Shown: piece by piece, positions 34,492-42,418 of the stretch
Position numbering within the stretch: the first letter of the stretch is position 1
Layout: each line of letters starts with the position of its first letter
From: Luteibacter mycovicinus
Lineage (GTDB): Bacteria > Pseudomonadota > Gammaproteobacteria > Xanthomonadales > Rhodanobacteraceae
Length of the DNA: 64,000 nucleotides
Reading direction: 5' to 3'
Assembly: GCF_000745235.1 (NCBI RefSeq)
Contig: NZ_JQNL01000001.1
Span: 3,032,001 to 3,096,000, forward strand
Notes under the pieces: generated by a model
Told to the model about the DNA's origin: nothing
What the model saw: only the letters and a program-made list of their open reading frames with translations
Databases searched by the model: none
Program-made: the position numbers and the translations under genes

Positions 34492-35874
34492 TCACGCCTT
34501 GCGGCGGCGCAGGGCATAGCCGATCGCCAGAATCGCAAACCACACCGGGCTCGCGATCAGCGCCTGACGCGTATCGCTTTCCAGGGCCAGCAACACCAGC
34601 ACGAAGGCGAAAAACGCCAGACACACCCAGCACATGAACACGCCGCCCGGCATCTTGTACGACGACACCGCGTGGAGCTCCGGGCGCTTGCGCCGGTACG
34701 CGATATACGCCGCCAGAATCAGCGACCACACGAACATGAAGAGAATCGCCGCCAGGGTCGTCACCAGCGTAAATGCGGTCACGAGGTTGGGCACCACGGC
34801 AACCAGCATCGCGCCGCCCAGCAGGCAGATGCACGAGAAGAGCAGGCCGCGCGAAGGCACCGCGGCCCTGGACAACTTTGCGAAGGCCGACGGAGCGTGG
34901 TTCTCTTCGGCCAGACCGAACAACATGCGGCTGGTCGAGAAGATGCCGCTGTTGGCGGACGAGGTGGCCGAGGTCAGCACTACGAAGTTGATCAGGCTGG
35001 CCGCGGCGGGGATGCCGGCCAGCAGGAACAGTTCGACGAACGGGCTCTTGCCCGGCACCACCTGGCGCCACGGCGTCACCGACATGATCACCACGAGGGC
35101 GAGCACGTAGAACAGGATGATGCGCACGGGGATCGAGTTGATCGCCTTGGGCAGGTTGCGCTCCGGGTCGGCCGTCTCGGCGGCTGTCGTGCCGACCAGT
35201 TCGATACCGACGAAGGCGAACACCGCGATCTGGAACCCGGCAAAGAAGCCACCGATGCCCATCGGGAAGAAGCCACCGTCACTCCACAGATTGGACAGGG
35301 AGGCGACGTGGCCATCGGGCGACCTGAACGCCCAGGCCACCATGCCGAAGCCGGTGACGATCAGTGCGCAGATGGCGATGATCTTGATCAGCGCGAACCA
35401 GAATTCCATCTCGCCGAACAGTTTGACCGTCGTCAGATTCAGCACCAGCAGGAGCGCCACGCACAGTACCGCCGGTATCCACGGTGCCAGTCCCGGGAAC
35501 CAGAACTGGGCATACGAGGAGATCGCGATCACATCGGCGATGGCGGTGATGATCCAGCAGAACCAGTACGTCCATCCGCAATAAAATCCGGCCCATGGCC
35601 CGAGCAGGTCGGTCGAAAAATCGATGAACGACTTGTACTCGAGGTTGGACAGCAGCAGCTCGCCCATCGCCCGCATGACGAAGAACAGCATCACGCCGAT
35701 GATCAGGTAGACGAAGAGGATGGACGGCCCGGCAAGACTGATCGTCTTGCCCGAGCCCATGAACAGGCCGGTACCGATGGCGCCGCCGATGGCGATCAGC
35801 TGCAGGTGGCGATTGGACAGGCTGCGCCTGAGGTGCTGCTCGGGGGACTGCTCCGGCGGAAGGGACATCGGCAT
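34492..35874 (-). CDS. cycA: D-serine/D-alanine/glycine permease CycA
   Basis: 460 residues, 12 TM helices, amino-acid-polyamine superfamily. The sequence follows E. coli CycA closely over its whole length: RNRHLQLIAIGGAIGTG-type opening helix, SGKTISLAGPSI, MRAMGELLLSNLEYKSF, LLGPWAGFYCGWTYWFCW, AFVGIELVGTTAAET, SANSGIFSTSRMLFGLA and DTRQALIASPVWF near the end. It imports glycine, D-alanine and D-serine (and the analogue D-cycloserine) by proton symport at the inner membrane. Two possible starts, at 35874 and 35868. A single gene without visible operon partners. Confidence 0.92.
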   Translation of the reverse strand: MPMSLPPEQSPEQHLRRSLSNRHLQLIAIGGAIGTGLFMGSGKTISLAGPSILFVYLIIGVMLFFVMRAMGELLLSNLEYKSFIDFSTDLLGPWAGFYCGWTYWFCWIITAIADVIAISSYAQFWFPGLAPWIPAVLCVALLLVLNLTTVKLFGEMEFWFALIKIIAICALIVTGFGMVAWAFRSPDGHVASLSNLWSDGGFFPMGIGGFFAGFQIAVFAFVGIELVGTTAAETADPERNLPKAINSIPVRIILFYVLALVVIMSVTPWRQVVPGKSPFVELFLLAGIPAAASLINFVVLTSATSSANSGIFSTSRMLFGLAEENHAPSAFAKLSRAAVPSRGLLFSCICLLGGAMLVAVVPNLVTAFTLVTTLAAILFMFVWSLILAAYIAYRRKRPELHAVSSYKMPGGVFMCWVCLAFFAFVLVLLALESDTRQALIASPVWFAILAIGYALRRRKA

Positions 35875-35957
35875 GCTCGGGTCGGGACGGAAGCGGTGAA
35901 CATACGGGGGTGGCCCCTATCCGGCAAGGATTCTCAGTGTGTTCCGGCGACGTGGGC

Positions 35958-37022
35958 TCAGCGAGGTCTCACCACGCTCGCCCCACCCAGCACCTGAGGC
36001 ATCACCCGCGGCAGGAACGAGTGCGGAAAAATGGGTGTGACCGCGCTCGCCTCATCCAGTCGGCGCAACTGCGCATCCGTAAACGTCACCTCCAGGGCCG
36101 CCAGGTTTTCTTCGAACTGCTCCGCCGTGCGTGCACCGAGGATCGGAATCACCGTCGGCATCTGCTTCGCCAGAAGCCAGGCGATCGCTGTCTGCGCCAG
36201 TGAATACCCAAGCTCGCTGGCAACCTGCCTGAGCACGTCGACAATGTCGAAGTTGCGCTCGCTCAAACCGCCCATCCCCGACACGACGGCAGAGCGCGTA
36301 CCGCTCCACACATCCGCCCCCTTATGCTTCTCGATGTCTTCGCGCGTGTACTTGCCGGTCAGCATGCCCATGCCCAGCGGCGACCAGGCGAGCACGCCGA
36401 GACCCAGCTCCTGCGCCATCGGCAGGAGATCGTGTTCGACGGTGCGCTCGATCAGACTGTGCTCGATCTGCAAGGCCACCAGTGGCGCCCAGCCGCGCAG
36501 ATCGGCCAGCGTCTGCATGCGCGCGACCTGCCATGCCGGTGTGTCGGAAATGCCGGCGTAAACGATCTTTCCCGCGGTGACGAGGTCGTCGAAGCCGCGC
36601 ATGATCTCCTCGATCGGTGCCAGCCCGTCCCAGACATGCAGGTAATAGAGGTCGATGTAGTCGGTATCGAGACGGCGCAGGCTCGCTTCCACCGCGCGGA
36701 CCATGTTGCGGCGGTGGTTGCCGCCGGCGTTCGGATGGCCCGGCTCGGTGTTGAGCGAATACTTCGTCGCGATCACGGCGTTGTCGCGGCGGCCGGCGAG
36801 GAACCTGCCGAGCAAGGTCTCCGACGTACCGCCCGTGTAGAAATTGGCGGTGTCGATGAAATTGCCGCCGCGCTCCATATAGATGTCCAGCATGCGGCGC
36901 GATTCCACTTCGGCGGCGCCCCAGCCCCAGTCGTCGCCGAAGGTCATCGTGCCCAGCGAGACCGGGCTGACGCGCAGGCCGGAGCGGCCGAGGGTGAGGT
37001 AGTCGTTCAGTCGCTTGCTCAT
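35958..37022 (-). CDS. Aldo/keto reductase
   Basis: 354 residues from the ATG at 37022 with GGAG upstream. Catalytic tetrad visible: Asp57 and Tyr62 (IDTANFYTGG), Lys87 (VIATKYS) and His129 (YYLHVWD). Members of this group use NADPH to reduce aldehydes or ketones. The length and the LGRSGLRVSPVSLGTMTFG start are typical of the YajO/Tas-like branch. Substrate unknown. It is divergent from a LysR regulator across 112 bases, which is the likely control point. Confidence 0.85.
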   Translation of the reverse strand: MSKRLNDYLTLGRSGLRVSPVSLGTMTFGDDWGWGAAEVESRRMLDIYMERGGNFIDTANFYTGGTSETLLGRFLAGRRDNAVIATKYSLNTEPGHPNAGGNHRRNMVRAVEASLRRLDTDYIDLYYLHVWDGLAPIEEIMRGFDDLVTAGKIVYAGISDTPAWQVARMQTLADLRGWAPLVALQIEHSLIERTVEHDLLPMAQELGLGVLAWSPLGMGMLTGKYTREDIEKHKGADVWSGTRSAVVSGMGGLSERNFDIVDVLRQVASELGYSLAQTAIAWLLAKQMPTVIPILGARTAEQFEENLAALEVTFTDAQLRRLDEASAVTPIFPHSFLPRVMPQVLGGASVVRPR

Positions 37023-37134
37023 GGTCCACTCCAGGAACGGGAAAGAGGCTGGAACGATAGGCGCCCTATTCCGCTGGATAAATGGGGTTGCTCGCCATAG
37101 GCTATGAAGTCCGGCTTCACAATGGGGGTGCCCG

Positions 37135-38058
37135 ATGTCGTCCGACCTGCTGCCCGCCATCGCCGCCTTCGCGCGCGTGGCGCACCACGCGAGTTTCACC
37201 CGGGCGGCCGCCGAGCTGGGCGTGTCGCCCTCGGCCTTGTCGCAATCGATGCGGAATCTGGAGCGGCGCCTCGGCGTGCGTCTGCTGGACCGTACGACGC
37301 GCCGGGTCGGCGTCACCGAGATCGGTCAGCGTTTCCTCGACGATGCCCGTCCCGGGCTGGATGTCCTGTCACACGCGATGGACACGGTCACCGAGTTGCG
37401 TGAATCGCCCGCCGGCCTGTTGCGTATCAACCTCGCGCGTGTCGTGGCGGATGTCATTGTCCTGCCGCACCTGGCTGCCTTCACGGCCGCCTATCCGGAG
37501 GTGATCGTCGACCTGCATTGCGATAACACCTTCCTCGACCTGATCGACGGCGGTTTCGACGCGGGCTTTCGTATCGGCGAGAGCCTCGCGAAGGACATGG
37601 TGGCGGTACCGATCGGCGGTCCGCAGCGCATCGCGACCTTCGCCTCGCCCGGCTACGTCGCGCGGCACGGCCTGCCACGCACGCCCGCGGACCTGCTCGA
37701 TCATCGGTGCGTATCCATTCGCCTCGCGAACGAACGCAGCGTGATGCTCTGGGACTTCGAGCAGGACGGCCGTATCGTCGAGGTCGAGACCACACCCGCC
37801 CTCGTCAGCAACGATGGCGATGTGCTGCTCAGCGCGGCGCGGGCCGGTGTCGGCATCGGCTGCCATTTCGAGCCACTGGTGCGGGAAGACCTCGACGCGG
37901 GCCGCCTGGTCCCTGTGCTGGAAGACTACTGGCCCACGTTCGAGGCGTTCCATGTGTACTATCCCAGTCGAATGCACATGCCGCGGAAGCTGCGCGTCTT
38001 CATCGACTTTCTGCGCGAACGCCACGCGCCCGACGCCATCCAGGGAGCCATGCCATGA
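37135..38058 (+). CDS. LysR-family transcriptional regulator
   Basis: 307 residues. Winged HTH at residues 4-62 (FARVAHHASFTRAAAELGVSP, then SALSQSMRNLERRLGVRLLDRTTRRV), effector domain from 90 (GLLRINLARV). GGGGG precedes the ATG. It faces the aldo/keto reductase gene and overlaps the SnoaL-like gene by 4 bases (ATGA), so it probably regulates the reductase and is co-translated with the small protein. The binding-pocket ligand cannot be told from sequence. Confidence 0.85.
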   Translation: MSSDLLPAIAAFARVAHHASFTRAAAELGVSPSALSQSMRNLERRLGVRLLDRTTRRVGVTEIGQRFLDDARPGLDVLSHAMDTVTELRESPAGLLRINLARVVADVIVLPHLAAFTAAYPEVIVDLHCDNTFLDLIDGGFDAGFRIGESLAKDMVAVPIGGPQRIATFASPGYVARHGLPRTPADLLDHRCVSIRLANERSVMLWDFEQDGRIVEVETTPALVSNDGDVLLSAARAGVGIGCHFEPLVREDLDAGRLVPVLEDYWPTFEAFHVYYPSRMHMPRKLRVFIDFLRERHAPDAIQGAMP

Positions 38059-38438
38059 CCGCCGATTATCACCAGGCCCTGATCGAGGCCTATATCGATG
38101 CCTACAACCGCTTCGATGTCGAAGGCATGCTGGTGACCCTCACCGATGACGTGCGCTTCGAGCACCATGCGGCGGGTGAGCTGGCCGTGGCGACGGATGG
38201 CAAAGCCGACTTCGAAAAGCTCGCCCGCGTCGGCGCCGCGCTGTTCGCCTCGCGGGCGCAGACTATAGTCGAGCTACGCGACGAGGGCGAGGTCGTGGTG
38301 GCGACGATCGATTTCCACGGCGAGATCGCCGAGGACATCCCCGACGGGCCGGGCGCGGGCACCATCATCGAGATGCAGGGCGCCTCGGAATTCAGCTTCC
38401 GCGACAGCAGGATTTCGCGGGTGATCGACCGCGGCTGA
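38055..38438 (+). CDS. SnoaL-like (NTF2-fold) protein
   Basis: 127 residues. The NTF2/SnoaL pattern is clear: YIDAYNRFDVEGMLVTLTDDVRFEHHAAGEL, a helix, then VVVATIDFHGEI and a final FRDSRISRVIDRG. Such small cone-shaped folds act as isomerases, hydrolases or binding proteins for small polyketide-like or steroid-like molecules. The ATGA overlap with the LysR gene indicates translational coupling, so the two are probably functionally linked. No signal peptide; cytoplasmic. Confidence 0.75.
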   Translation: MTADYHQALIEAYIDAYNRFDVEGMLVTLTDDVRFEHHAAGELAVATDGKADFEKLARVGAALFASRAQTIVELRDEGEVVVATIDFHGEIAEDIPDGPGAGTIIEMQGASEFSFRDSRISRVIDRG

Positions 38439-38452
38439 CCGACGGCAGCGAC

Positions 38453-38803
38453 TCAGGCGGCCAGCCGCTGCACGGCGGCGAGCAGGCTCTTGCGGTCGTA
38501 CGGCTTGGGGAGGTATCCCATGGGCTCGCGAACCCATTCATGCTGCTCTTTCGCCTCGCCGGACGTGACCAGAATCGGCATGTCGCTGTGGCGCGTGGCG
38601 AGTTCCTGACCCGACACCGTGCCGGGCATGCGCACGTCGGTGAACAGCAGGTTGGCCTTGCCCGTCTTCAGCCAGGCCTCGGCTTCGTCACCGTTGCGCG
38701 CGGTGTGCACCTCGTAATCCCCCTCGAGGATCATCGCCGTGAGTTCGCGGATGGCGTCATCGTCCTCGACGAGCAGGACGACAAGCTTCGGGTCAGTGGT
38801 CAT
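38453..38803 (-). CDS. Single-domain response regulator
   Basis: 116 residues, receiver domain only. Acidic cluster EDDD at 13-16, phospho-acceptor Asp56 in FTDVRMPG, Thr80 in LVTSG and Lys100 in GYLPKPYD, so all catalytic residues are present. It has no output domain, like CheY or the standalone receivers of phosphorelays. It is divergent from the stressosome operon with 140 bases between, and is a plausible partner for the histidine kinase at 41567 or the hybrid kinase at 42405. No other gene is in this transcript; it ends 15 bases past the converging SnoaL-like gene. Confidence 0.85.
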   Translation of the reverse strand: MTTDPKLVVLLVEDDDAIRELTAMILEGDYEVHTARNGDEAEAWLKTGKANLLFTDVRMPGTVSGQELATRHSDMPILVTSGEAKEQHEWVREPMGYLPKPYDRKSLLAAVQRLAA

Positions 38804-38943
38804 GGGACGATACTTTTGAAGGAGTTAACAGCGAGGCAGATACCGGTTCCGACGTGAACCCGATGTCAATGAAAGTCGTCCGGTGGGTGCTATTCCATTG
38901 CGCCCGACGGGCACGCATCATATGACTTTTAAGGGGGATCACC

Positions 38944-39798
38944 ATGACCGCACTGAGCCAGCGCACCATAGAAGCCATTCGCACGCACGAGGCCCAGCTG
39001 CTGGCCACCTGGCAGGCCAACCTCGAGACCAGTGGCGCGTCACGGGACGCCCGCATCAACCAGGTCGAGTTCGACGGCCAGACCCGCGACTTCCTCCGCC
39101 TGCTGGTCGGGGGTGCCAACGCCGGTGAGGGGAGCATCGCCAATCAGGAGTGGTCCGAAACGCGTGCCTTTCTCGAAAAGCTCTCGCGCAGCCGCGCCCA
39201 GCAGGGTTTCGATTCTCAGGCCACGGCCAGCTTCATCTTCTCGCTGAAGCGTCCCCTGTTCGACCTGCTGCAGACCGTTTATGCGTCCGAGCCGGTCGAG
39301 CTGGCACAGCAGCTCTGGGCGATTTCGGAGTTGCTCGACTCGCTCGGCATGCACACGATCCGTGCCTTCCAGAAGTCCCGCGAAGAGGTCATCGCCCGGC
39401 AGCAGGAAGAACTGCTCGAACTCTCCACCCCGGTGGTGAAGCTCTGGGAAGGCGTGCTGGCCCTGCCGATGATCGGCACGCTGGACTCGCAGCGTACGCA
39501 GGTCGTCATGGAATCGCTGCTCCAGCGTATCGTCGAGACCGGCTCGGAAATCGCCATCATCGACATTACCGGTGTGCCCACGGTGGATACGCTGGTGGCG
39601 CAGCACCTGCTCAAGACGGTCACGGCGATCCGTCTCATGGGCGCCGATGCCATCATCAGCGGCGTGCGTCCCCAGATCGCGCAGACCATCGTGCACCTGG
39701 GCCTCGACCTGCAGGGCATCGTGACCAAGGCGAACCTCGCCGATGCGCTGGCGCTGGCGCTGAAGCGCTCGGGCATCACGGTCTCCAGGGCCGACTGA
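38944..39798 (+). CDS. rsbR: RsbR-like stressosome scaffold protein
   Basis: 284 residues, first gene of the stressosome operon; AAGGGGG lies 7 bases before the ATG. Residues 1-155 are an RsbRD-type all-helical N-terminal domain, not a globin or PAS sensor. Residues 158-275 are a STAS domain. The two phosphorylated Thr residues of Bacillus RsbRA are conserved: Thr216 in GVPTVDTLVAQ and Thr248 in QIAQTIVHLG. In the stressosome, RsbR and RsbS build a large cytoplasmic shell that holds RsbT until stress. The N-terminal domain presumably receives the signal. Confidence 0.92.
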   Translation: MTALSQRTIEAIRTHEAQLLATWQANLETSGASRDARINQVEFDGQTRDFLRLLVGGANAGEGSIANQEWSETRAFLEKLSRSRAQQGFDSQATASFIFSLKRPLFDLLQTVYASEPVELAQQLWAISELLDSLGMHTIRAFQKSREEVIARQQEELLELSTPVVKLWEGVLALPMIGTLDSQRTQVVMESLLQRIVETGSEIAIIDITGVPTVDTLVAQHLLKTVTAIRLMGADAIISGVRPQIAQTIVHLGLDLQGIVTKANLADALALALKRSGITVSRAD

Positions 39799-39802
39799 CG
39801 CC

Positions 39803-40165
39803 ATGGACCGCATCCCTATCCTGCGCATGGGCGAGTTCCTGCTCGTCACCATCCAGGTCGACATGCATGACCAGCTGGCGCTGACGCTGCAGGACGATCT
39901 GTCCGAGCGGATCAGCCGCACGTCGGCGCGTGGCGTCCTGATCGACATCTCCGGACTGGATATCGTCGACTCCTTCATCGGCCGCATGATCGGGACGATC
40001 TCCGGCCTGTCCAGGATCATGGATGCCGAAACCGTGCTCGTCGGCATGCAGCCGGCGGTCGCCATCACCCTCGTCGAACTCGGCCTCACGCTTCCCGGGA
40101 TCAGCACGGCGCTGGACGTCGAGCGCGGCATGAAGCTGCTACGCGAACGCGTGCACGACCAATGA
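39803..40165 (+). CDS. rsbS: RsbS-like STAS protein of the stressosome
   Basis: 120 residues, a single STAS domain. The phosphorylated Ser of Bacillus RsbS (Ser59) corresponds to Ser57 in DISGLDIVDSFIGRM, which is preserved. The core protein of the stressosome shell and antagonist of RsbT. It starts 4 bases after the rsbR stop and overlaps rsbT by 4 bases, so stoichiometric translation is expected. Length matches the family. Confidence 0.92.
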   Translation: MDRIPILRMGEFLLVTIQVDMHDQLALTLQDDLSERISRTSARGVLIDISGLDIVDSFIGRMIGTISGLSRIMDAETVLVGMQPAVAITLVELGLTLPGISTALDVERGMKLLRERVHDQ

Positions 40166-40566
40166 GCGTACTCAAGAGCGGGTCGCAAGCCGTCCGCATC
40201 GAGCAGGACGTGGTTCTGGCGCGACAGACCGCCCGTAAGCTGGCGGTCGAGTGCGGCCTGCGTCTTGTCGACCAGACCAAGCTGATCACGGCGGCCAGCG
40301 AGCTCGCTCGCAATGCCGTGATCTACGGCGGTGGCGGCGACATGGACTGGGAGATCCTGGAGGAAGAACGTCGCAAGGGCCTGCGTCTGGTCTTTCGCGA
40401 CGAAGGCCCCGGCATCCCCGATCTCAAACTGGCCATGACCGATGGGTGGACCTCCGGTGGTGGCCTGGGTCTCGGCCTCACGGGCGCGAAGCGTCTGGTC
40501 GACGACTTTTCGGTGGAGAGCACGCCGGGCGTTGGCACCCGGGTGATGATCTGCAAATGGACCTGA
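40162..40566 (+). CDS. rsbT: RsbT-like switch kinase
   Basis: 134 residues, GHKL/HATPase fold kinase. ATP-binding motifs: Glu47 and Asn51 in SELARNAVI, the DEGPGIPD G1 box at 80-87, and Gly-rich SGGGLGLGLTGAKRL G2 box at 98-112. In Bacillus, RsbT phosphorylates RsbR and RsbS, leaves the shell and switches on its target. Here the target cannot be RsbU, because no such gene is present; it is likely to be the SpoIIE-type protein next door or the kinases after it. Overlaps rsbS by 4 bases and the next gene by 10. Confidence 0.92.
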   Translation: MSVLKSGSQAVRIEQDVVLARQTARKLAVECGLRLVDQTKLITAASELARNAVIYGGGGDMDWEILEEERRKGLRLVFRDEGPGIPDLKLAMTDGWTSGGGLGLGLTGAKRLVDDFSVESTPGVGTRVMICKWT

Positions 40567-41570
40567 CCTTCGATGGTGGCCTGACCGACGTCGTGCCGGT
40601 CGAAGAGACCAGCCAGATCGGCCAGGCGAGGCGTGTCGCACAACAGATCGCCACGCAGGCCGGTTTCGATGCCACTGACGCGGGACGTGTCGCCCTGATC
40701 GCCACGGAACTGGCCACCAACGTGCTTAAGCACGCCCGTGGTGGCGAGATTCACGTGGCCACCGTCCCCGGGATCGATACCCGGGGTGTCGAGATCATCG
40801 CGGTCGATCGCGGCCCCGGATTCAATCTGGCCGACTGCCTGCCCGACGGTTTTTCCACGGGGGGGACACGTGGTGAGGGCCTGGGCGCGGTGAAGCGTCA
40901 GGCCGATATCATGGACATGTACGCCGACGCGCGAGGGTCGGTCGTGCTGGCGCGCATGTATCCCAAGGGCTTCACACGCGCGGACATCCGCTTTGGTGCG
41001 AGTCACCATGCCCTGCACAGCGAGCCGGTCTCCGGCGATGGCTGGGGCATGGCACTCAACGCCGACGCCGCGGAGATCGTGATGGTCGATGGGCTCGGCC
41101 ACGGCGTCGCGGCGCACGAGGCCGCGCGCGCGTGCATCGACGCCTGGCGAGCGACGCCGTTCGAGGAACCCGTGAGCCTGATGGTCTTGCTGGACACGGC
41201 GATGCACGGCGGCCGTGGCGGTGCGGTGGCGGTCGCGCGGTTCGACCGCAGGAGCGAAAGCCTTCGCTACACCGGTATCGGCAATATTTCCGCCGGGCTG
41301 CATACGCTGGACGGTTCGCGCGGGCTCGCCTCGCATCCGGGCATCGTGGGCGTGCAGGCGCGTCGGGCGCAGGCGTTCGATTTCCCCGACGTGGCCGGCC
41401 GCCTGTTGATCATGCACAGCGACGGTCTGCAGTCGCGCTGGTCCCTGAAGGATTATCCCGGCCTCGGCACTCGCCACCCGGCGGTGATCGCGGCGCTCCT
41501 TCACCGGGATTTCTGTCGTGGTCGCGATGATGCAACCGTCTTTGCGATACGACTGGAGGCCACGGCATGA
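40557..41570 (+). CDS. Anti-sigma-like ATPase fused to SpoIIE/RsbX-type phosphatase
   Basis: 337 residues. Residues 15-135 are a second HATPase domain of the RsbW/RsbT class (Glu51, Asn55 in TELATNVLKH; DRGPGFN; GEGLGAVKR). Residues 150-330 are a PP2C-type SpoIIE domain with metal-binding acids in MVDGLGHG (Asp178), MHSDGLQ and RDDATVFAI. RsbX in Bacillus is a phosphatase-only protein that resets RsbR and RsbS; here the same activity is fused to a kinase domain. It probably dephosphorylates the stressosome, with the kinase half modulating it. It overlaps rsbT by 10 bases and the next gene by 4. Confidence 0.88.
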   Translation: MDLTFDGGLTDVVPVEETSQIGQARRVAQQIATQAGFDATDAGRVALIATELATNVLKHARGGEIHVATVPGIDTRGVEIIAVDRGPGFNLADCLPDGFSTGGTRGEGLGAVKRQADIMDMYADARGSVVLARMYPKGFTRADIRFGASHHALHSEPVSGDGWGMALNADAAEIVMVDGLGHGVAAHEAARACIDAWRATPFEEPVSLMVLLDTAMHGGRGGAVAVARFDRRSESLRYTGIGNISAGLHTLDGSRGLASHPGIVGVQARRAQAFDFPDVAGRLLIMHSDGLQSRWSLKDYPGLGTRHPAVIAALLHRDFCRGRDDATVFAIRLEATA

Positions 41571-42418
41571 GCGATCCCGAAGAGATCGAACGCCTGCGCG
41601 CCGAAAATGACGCGCTGCGGGCCGAGCTGGAAGAAACCAACCAGGGTGTGCTCGCGTTGTACGCGGAGCTCGACTCCCAGGCGGAGCAGTTGCGCCAGGC
41701 CTCGGAGCTGAAAAGCCGGTTCCTGTCGTACATGAGCCACGAGTTCCGTACACCGCTCGGTTCCATCCTGAGCATGACGCGTCTGCTGGACGACGAACTC
41801 GACGGCCCACTCACGGATGAACAGCATAAGCAGCTGGGCTTCGTCAGCGGTGCGGCGCGCGAGCTCAGCGATATGGTCGACGACCTGCTCGACCTCGCGA
41901 AGATCGAGGCTGGCCGGATCACCATCTCGCCGGCATGGTTCGAACTGATGGACCTGTTCACCGCGTTGCGTGGCATGTTCCGTCCTATCGTCGATGCGAC
42001 GGATGCCGACCTCATCTTCGATGCGCCCGAGGGCATGCCGAAGCTCTACACCGACGACAAGAAGCTGGCTCAGATTCTGCGCAATTTCGTCTCCAACGCG
42101 CTCAAGTTCACGCCGCGCGGGGAAGTGCGCGTCACGGCGAAAATGGAACAGGGTAACTTCGTCCGCTTCGCCGTCAGCGACACCGGCATCGGTATCCCCG
42201 AAGACCTGCAAGGCATCCTGTTCGAGGACTTCACCCAGATCGACTCGCCGCTGCAGAAGCGCGTTCGCGGCTCCGGTCTCGGCCTGTCGCTGTGCCGTCA
42301 GTTCGCCCATCTGCTGGGCGGGGAAGTCGGCCTGGAGAGCACGCCCGGTGTCGGTTCCGTGTTCCACGTCGTGTTGCCCCTGAAGTTGCCGACGGAGGCG
42401 CTCGATGCCGCGCAATAA
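41567..42418 (+). CDS. Cytoplasmic sensor histidine kinase
   Basis: 283 residues, no membrane segment. Residues 5-48 are a coiled coil (ERLRAENDALRAELEE). HisKA follows with phospho-acceptor His58 in FLSYMSHEFRTPLGSI, then HATPase_c with NFVSNALKFTP, DTGIGIPE, DSPLQKRVRGSGLGLSLC and the end at about 275. It has no sensor domain, so its input must come through protein contact, plausibly from the stressosome through the coiled coil. It overlaps the upstream phosphatase by 4 bases and the hybrid kinase by 14 bases. Confidence 0.9.
   Translation: MSDPEEIERLRAENDALRAELEETNQGVLALYAELDSQAEQLRQASELKSRFLSYMSHEFRTPLGSILSMTRLLDDELDGPLTDEQHKQLGFVSGAARELSDMVDDLLDLAKIEAGRITISPAWFELMDLFTALRGMFRPIVDATDADLIFDAPEGMPKLYTDDKKLAQILRNFVSNALKFTPRGEVRVTAKMEQGNFVRFAVSDTGIGIPEDLQGILFEDFTQIDSPLQKRVRGSGLGLSLCRQFAHLLGGEVGLESTPGVGSVFHVVLPLKLPTEALDAAQ

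Noticed and set aside
34330..35997. 555-codon plus-strand frame over cycA
   Set aside because: Antisense shadow of a gene with clear CycA homology. The peptide is His/Gln/Glu-rich low-complexity.
39040..41810. Long minus-strand frames of 533 and 495 codons across the stressosome genes
   Set aside because: They oppose rsbR, rsbS, rsbT and the phosphatase, whose motifs are unambiguous. No domain visible in the shadows.
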